The notes under the pieces were generated by a model. The model was given only the letters and a program-made list of their open reading frames with translations, searched no databases and was not told the origin of the DNA. From NCBI GenBank assembly GCA_024347235.1, contig AP025283.1, forward strand, positions 3,038,001-3,102,000: a stretch of DNA of 64,000 nucleotides, written 5' to 3'. Source of the DNA: Aliamphritea spongicola (lineage in GTDB: Bacteria; Pseudomonadota; Gammaproteobacteria; Pseudomonadales; Balneatricaceae). The translations under genes were made by a program, and so were the position numbers. Position 1 is the first letter of the stretch; every line of letters begins with the position of its first letter. Positions 61,011 through 64,000 of this stretch are shown in pieces.

Positions 61011-62911
61011 TCAGATCATCCCCGAGCGCTGCATGATGTCGGTAATTTCCCCAAGGATGCTTTCGTCATCAATGGTGGAAGGCATTTTGTAATCCTGATT
61101 GGCAGCGATCTTACGCAGAATGGCCCGCAGGATTTTGCCGGATCGGGTTTTCGGTAACCGCTGCACTACCACCGCTTTACGGAAGCAGGCCAGTGCGCCC
61201 ACCTGCTCACGCACCATTTGTACCAGTTCGGCTTCAAGCACGTCAGGGTCAATATCCACATCCCCTTTCAGGACCACCAGCCCCACCGGCAACTGGCCTT
61301 TCAGTGAATCCTGCATGCCAATCACAGCACACTCAGCCACTGCCGAATGGGCCGATACCACTTCCTCCATCTCCCCGGTGGATAACCGGTGGCCCGAGAC
61401 ATTAATCACATCATCCGTACGGCCAGTGATATACACATAGCCGTCATCATCTTTAAAGCCACCGTCACCGGTGTGATAGAAGCCCGGGAAGGCCGTGAGA
61501 TAGGAATCGGTAAAGCGCTGGGGCTGGTTCCAGATATCCCAGGCGACACCCGGCGGCATGGGCAGGCTCACCACAATATTGCCGGTTTCATTGGCTTCAA
61601 CCGGCTGACCGGCACCGTCCACTACCTGAATGTCATAACCGGGAATGGGTTTGTTCGTGGAGCCCAAACGGGAGGCGGACGGATTATCCCAGCCCATCAT
61701 CGGCGAGGTCATCGGCCAGCCAGTTTCAGTCTGCCACCAGTGGTCAATTACCGGTACACCTAACAAATCATCCAGCCAGTGATAGGTGGAAGAGTCCAGC
61801 TTTTCACCGGCCACAAATAAACGCTTCAGGCTGCTGAGGTCGTACTGCTTACTCAGGGTGCCATCAGAGTCTTCCTTACGGATCGCCCGGAAGGCTGTGG
61901 GTGCGCAGAACATGGCATTCACACCATATTCGCTGATTACCCGCCAGAACGCCCCAGCATCCGGGGTGCGAATCGGCTTACCTTCATAGAATATGGCACT
62001 GCAACCGCCCATCAGCGGGCCGTAAACAATGAAGGAGTGGCCGACCACCCAACCGATGTCTGAGGCGCCCCACCAGACATCACCGGCCTGCATGCCATAC
62101 ACATTATGCAGGGCGTAATTCAGGGCCACCGCATGGCCGCCGTTATCCCGCACGATGCCTTTCGGTGCACCGGTAGTGCCGGAGGTGTACAGGATATACA
62201 GCGGGTCTTTACCCTGCACCGGTACACAGTCTGCCGGTTCTGCGCCCTGCTGGCAGTCATACCAGTCCAGATCCCGTTCCGGGTTCATGTCCGCCTGCAG
62301 CATTGGCCGCTGACATACCAGCGTATGCAAAGGCTTATGGGTCGCCAGATCAACCGCCTTATCCACCAGCGGTTTATATGAAATCAGCTTATCGAATTCG
62401 ATACCGCAGGACGCAGTAAGAATCAGTTTCGGCCGGGCGTCATCAATACGGATCGCCAGTTCATTCGGGGCAAAACCGCCGAAGACCACCGAATGCACCG
62501 CGCCGAGCCTGGCACAGGCCAGCATAGCCACAGCGGCTTCCGGGATCATCGGCATGTAGATAACCACGGTGTCGCCTTTGCTGACGCCCAGGCCTTTCAG
62601 AGTGCCGGCAAACCGCGCGACCTGTTCATGCAACTCGCTAAAAGTGATGGCCTGTTTTACGCCGCTGGCGGGTGAATCATAGTAAAGTGCGACCTGATCA
62701 CCCGGGTTTCCAGATGCTGATCCAGCGCCAGATAACAGGAATTCAGTTCACCGTCCGGGTACCAGCGATGGCTGCCGTTAGGCAGGGCTTCAAGGGTTGT
62801 TTGTGGCGGGCTGAACCAGTTGATATTACCCGCCTGCTCCGCCCAGTAAGCTTCCGGGTTTTGCTGAGCTGCCTGATACTGCACCGCATAATCAGTTTGC
62901 TGATTTGCCAT
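61011..62911 (-). CDS. prpE: Propionyl-CoA synthetase PrpE
   Basis: AMP-forming acyl-CoA synthetase of 633 residues after repair. Core motif LYILYTSGTTGAPKGIVRDNGGHAVAL (GIVRDNGGH is typical of propionyl-CoA synthetases), WWQTETGWPMTSPMMGWDN, and the A10 region RLPKTRSGKILRAILRKIA with the regulatory acetylatable lysine. One base missing at 62704-62706. Acetyl- or propionyl-CoA synthetase cannot be told apart by eye with certainty, but the signature favours PrpE. Confidence 0.9.
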
Positions 62912-63039
62912 TTCTCACTCCATGAAGCCCATAGCACGCCATCGGTCAGTTCGGACCGGAAAAAGGGCTTTGTTATTTTTATTGGTAGCCAGTCCACCGG
63001 CATAGCCGGTGAACAAAACAGGTTTGTAACGCTCAGGAA

Positions 63040-63928
63040 TTACTGATCCTGATAGAGCTTAAGCACGCTGGAAAAGTCCAGCCCGCCGTTGCCCTTGGAC
63101 TTATGCAGGCTGAATAACGCCCGGGCCTGCGACCCCATCGGAATCGGTGATTCACTTTGCTGGCTCAGCCCCATGGCCAGCCCCAGATCCTTGTACATCA
63201 GATCCACCTGGAAACCGCCCTGGTAATCATTGGATGAGGGAACATTTTCCATCACCCCGGTACCGGGTTATAGACGTTCAGCGCCCAGTTACCGCCGGAG
63301 CTCTGCTTCATGATTTCTGACAGTACTGCCGGATCAAGGCCATTTTTCATACCCATGTTCAGGGCTTCACAGGTGCCTGTCATCAGCACCGCCAGTAACA
63401 TGTTGTTACAGGCTTTGGCGATCTGACCCGCGCCGTGATCACCGGCATGGAAGATGTTCTTACCCATGCATTCAAGCACAGGTTTTGCCCGGGCAAACTG
63501 TGCATCATCGCCACCGACCATGAATGCCAGCGTGCCAGCAACGGCGCCGCCTACACCGCCGGAAACCGGTGCATCAATAAAACTCAGCCCCCGTTCGGCA
63601 GCGATCGCCGCAACCTTTTAGCCGTTGCCGCATCAATGGTAGAAGAATCGATAATCAACGCGGAGGCCGAAATCACATCAAATAACGGCGTATCACCGTT
63701 GAGATACACCGCTTCCACATGCTGCCCTGCCGGCAGCATCGAAATAACAAACTCACTGTCACGGGCGGCATCAGCTGCACTGCCCATCACATTACAACCG
63801 TGTTCAGCCGCAGCCTTTAATGCTGCTTCTGAAAGGTCAAATACCTTAACCTGATGGCCGGCCTTCGCCAGGTTAGCCGCCATCGGGCCGCCCATATTAC
63901 CTAATCCAATAAATCCGATTGTTGCCAT
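63040..63928 (-). CDS. mmsB: 3-hydroxyisobutyrate dehydrogenase MmsB
   Basis: About 296 residues after repair. NAD site MATIGFIGLGNMGGPMAANLAKAG, then FIDAPVSGGVGGAVAGTLAFMVGG (substrate-binding) and GAGQIAKACNNMLLAVLMTGTCEALNMG, containing the catalytic lysine region. One-base losses at 63616-63619 (coding A5 read as A4) and 63255-63258. Valine breakdown or a related beta-hydroxyacid dehydrogenase. Confidence 0.9.
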
Positions 63929-64000
63929 CTTTCTGTCCTCTTCTTAACCTGTCTGAACAGGCAAAACTGTCATTATTATTCTGTTTGTACGCTATGATTC
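63929..64000. other. Right edge, upstream of mmsB
   Basis: 72 bases of the upstream region of mmsB; nothing else can be read before the window ends. Confidence 0.5.

Noticed and set aside
1..64000. CRISPR arrays, tRNA, rRNA, transposases
   Set aside because: None found by reading; no regular repeat-spacer pattern, cloverleaf or transposase motif was recognised.

Overview
The window looks like chromosomal DNA of a marine-type gammaproteobacterium, probably of the Oceanospirillales group. This is an inference from the gene set: FabV enoyl-ACP reductase, QueE of the long-spacer cysteine type, RlmF, YjhX, an ATP-grasp/UUP1/protease locus and a hybrid cobalamin gene set. No rRNA, tRNA, CRISPR array or complete insertion sequence was recognised.

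Positions 1-25,000 are one long minus-strand cobalamin and cobalt operon. A sigma70-type promoter (24905-24934) and a cobalamin riboswitch (24629-24802) come first. Then follow a metal-uptake block (periplasmic DUF4198 protein, CbiM, CbiL-like protein, CbiQ, CbiO), an MFS transporter with a histidine-rich tail, a ChlI-ChlD fused chelatase subunit, and CobO, CobB, CbiD, CobK, CobH, CobL, CobI, CbiG, CobJ, CobM, CobW, CobN, CobQ, CbiB and the start of CobC/CobD, which runs off the left edge. CbiG and CbiD, typical of the anaerobic route, stand beside CobN and ChlID, typical of late cobalt insertion. CobG and CobF are not present.

Positions 25,000-38,400 hold general functions: a methyl-accepting chemotaxis protein, QueE, HisC, a PAS-GGDEF protein with a degenerate GGDEF motif, RlmF, a three-gene locus (retropepsin-like lipoprotein, UUP1 inactive transglutaminase with seven membrane helices, RimK-like ATP-grasp ligase), NfeD with QmcA/stomatin, an isochorismatase-like hydrolase and an EamA transporter. 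Positions 38,500-46,100 hold a TetR-controlled RND efflux operon (regulator, adaptor, pump, TolC-like protein) converging on FabV. Then come EtfBA, a DUF1127 protein, a LysR regulator, a PAS-type chemoreceptor and a TrpXYZ-like ABC importer.

Positions 54,700-60,200 are accessory in character: small GNAT enzymes, a TfoX C-terminal-domain protein, a histidine-rich duplicated protein, a TetR regulator with palindromic operators next to a YjhX-GNAT pair, and an AT-rich stretch with two unidentified membrane proteins. The right end (60,205-63,928) is a minus-strand operon of MmsB, PrpE and a short-chain dehydrogenase, suggesting propionate or branched-chain acid metabolism.

A property of the whole window affects every call. 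About sixty genes or gene parts carry net one- or two-base losses, nearly always in short homopolymers, and restoring the bases gives full-length proteins. I therefore read these as sequence errors and annotate the genes as whole CDSs, giving the shift positions in each entry.
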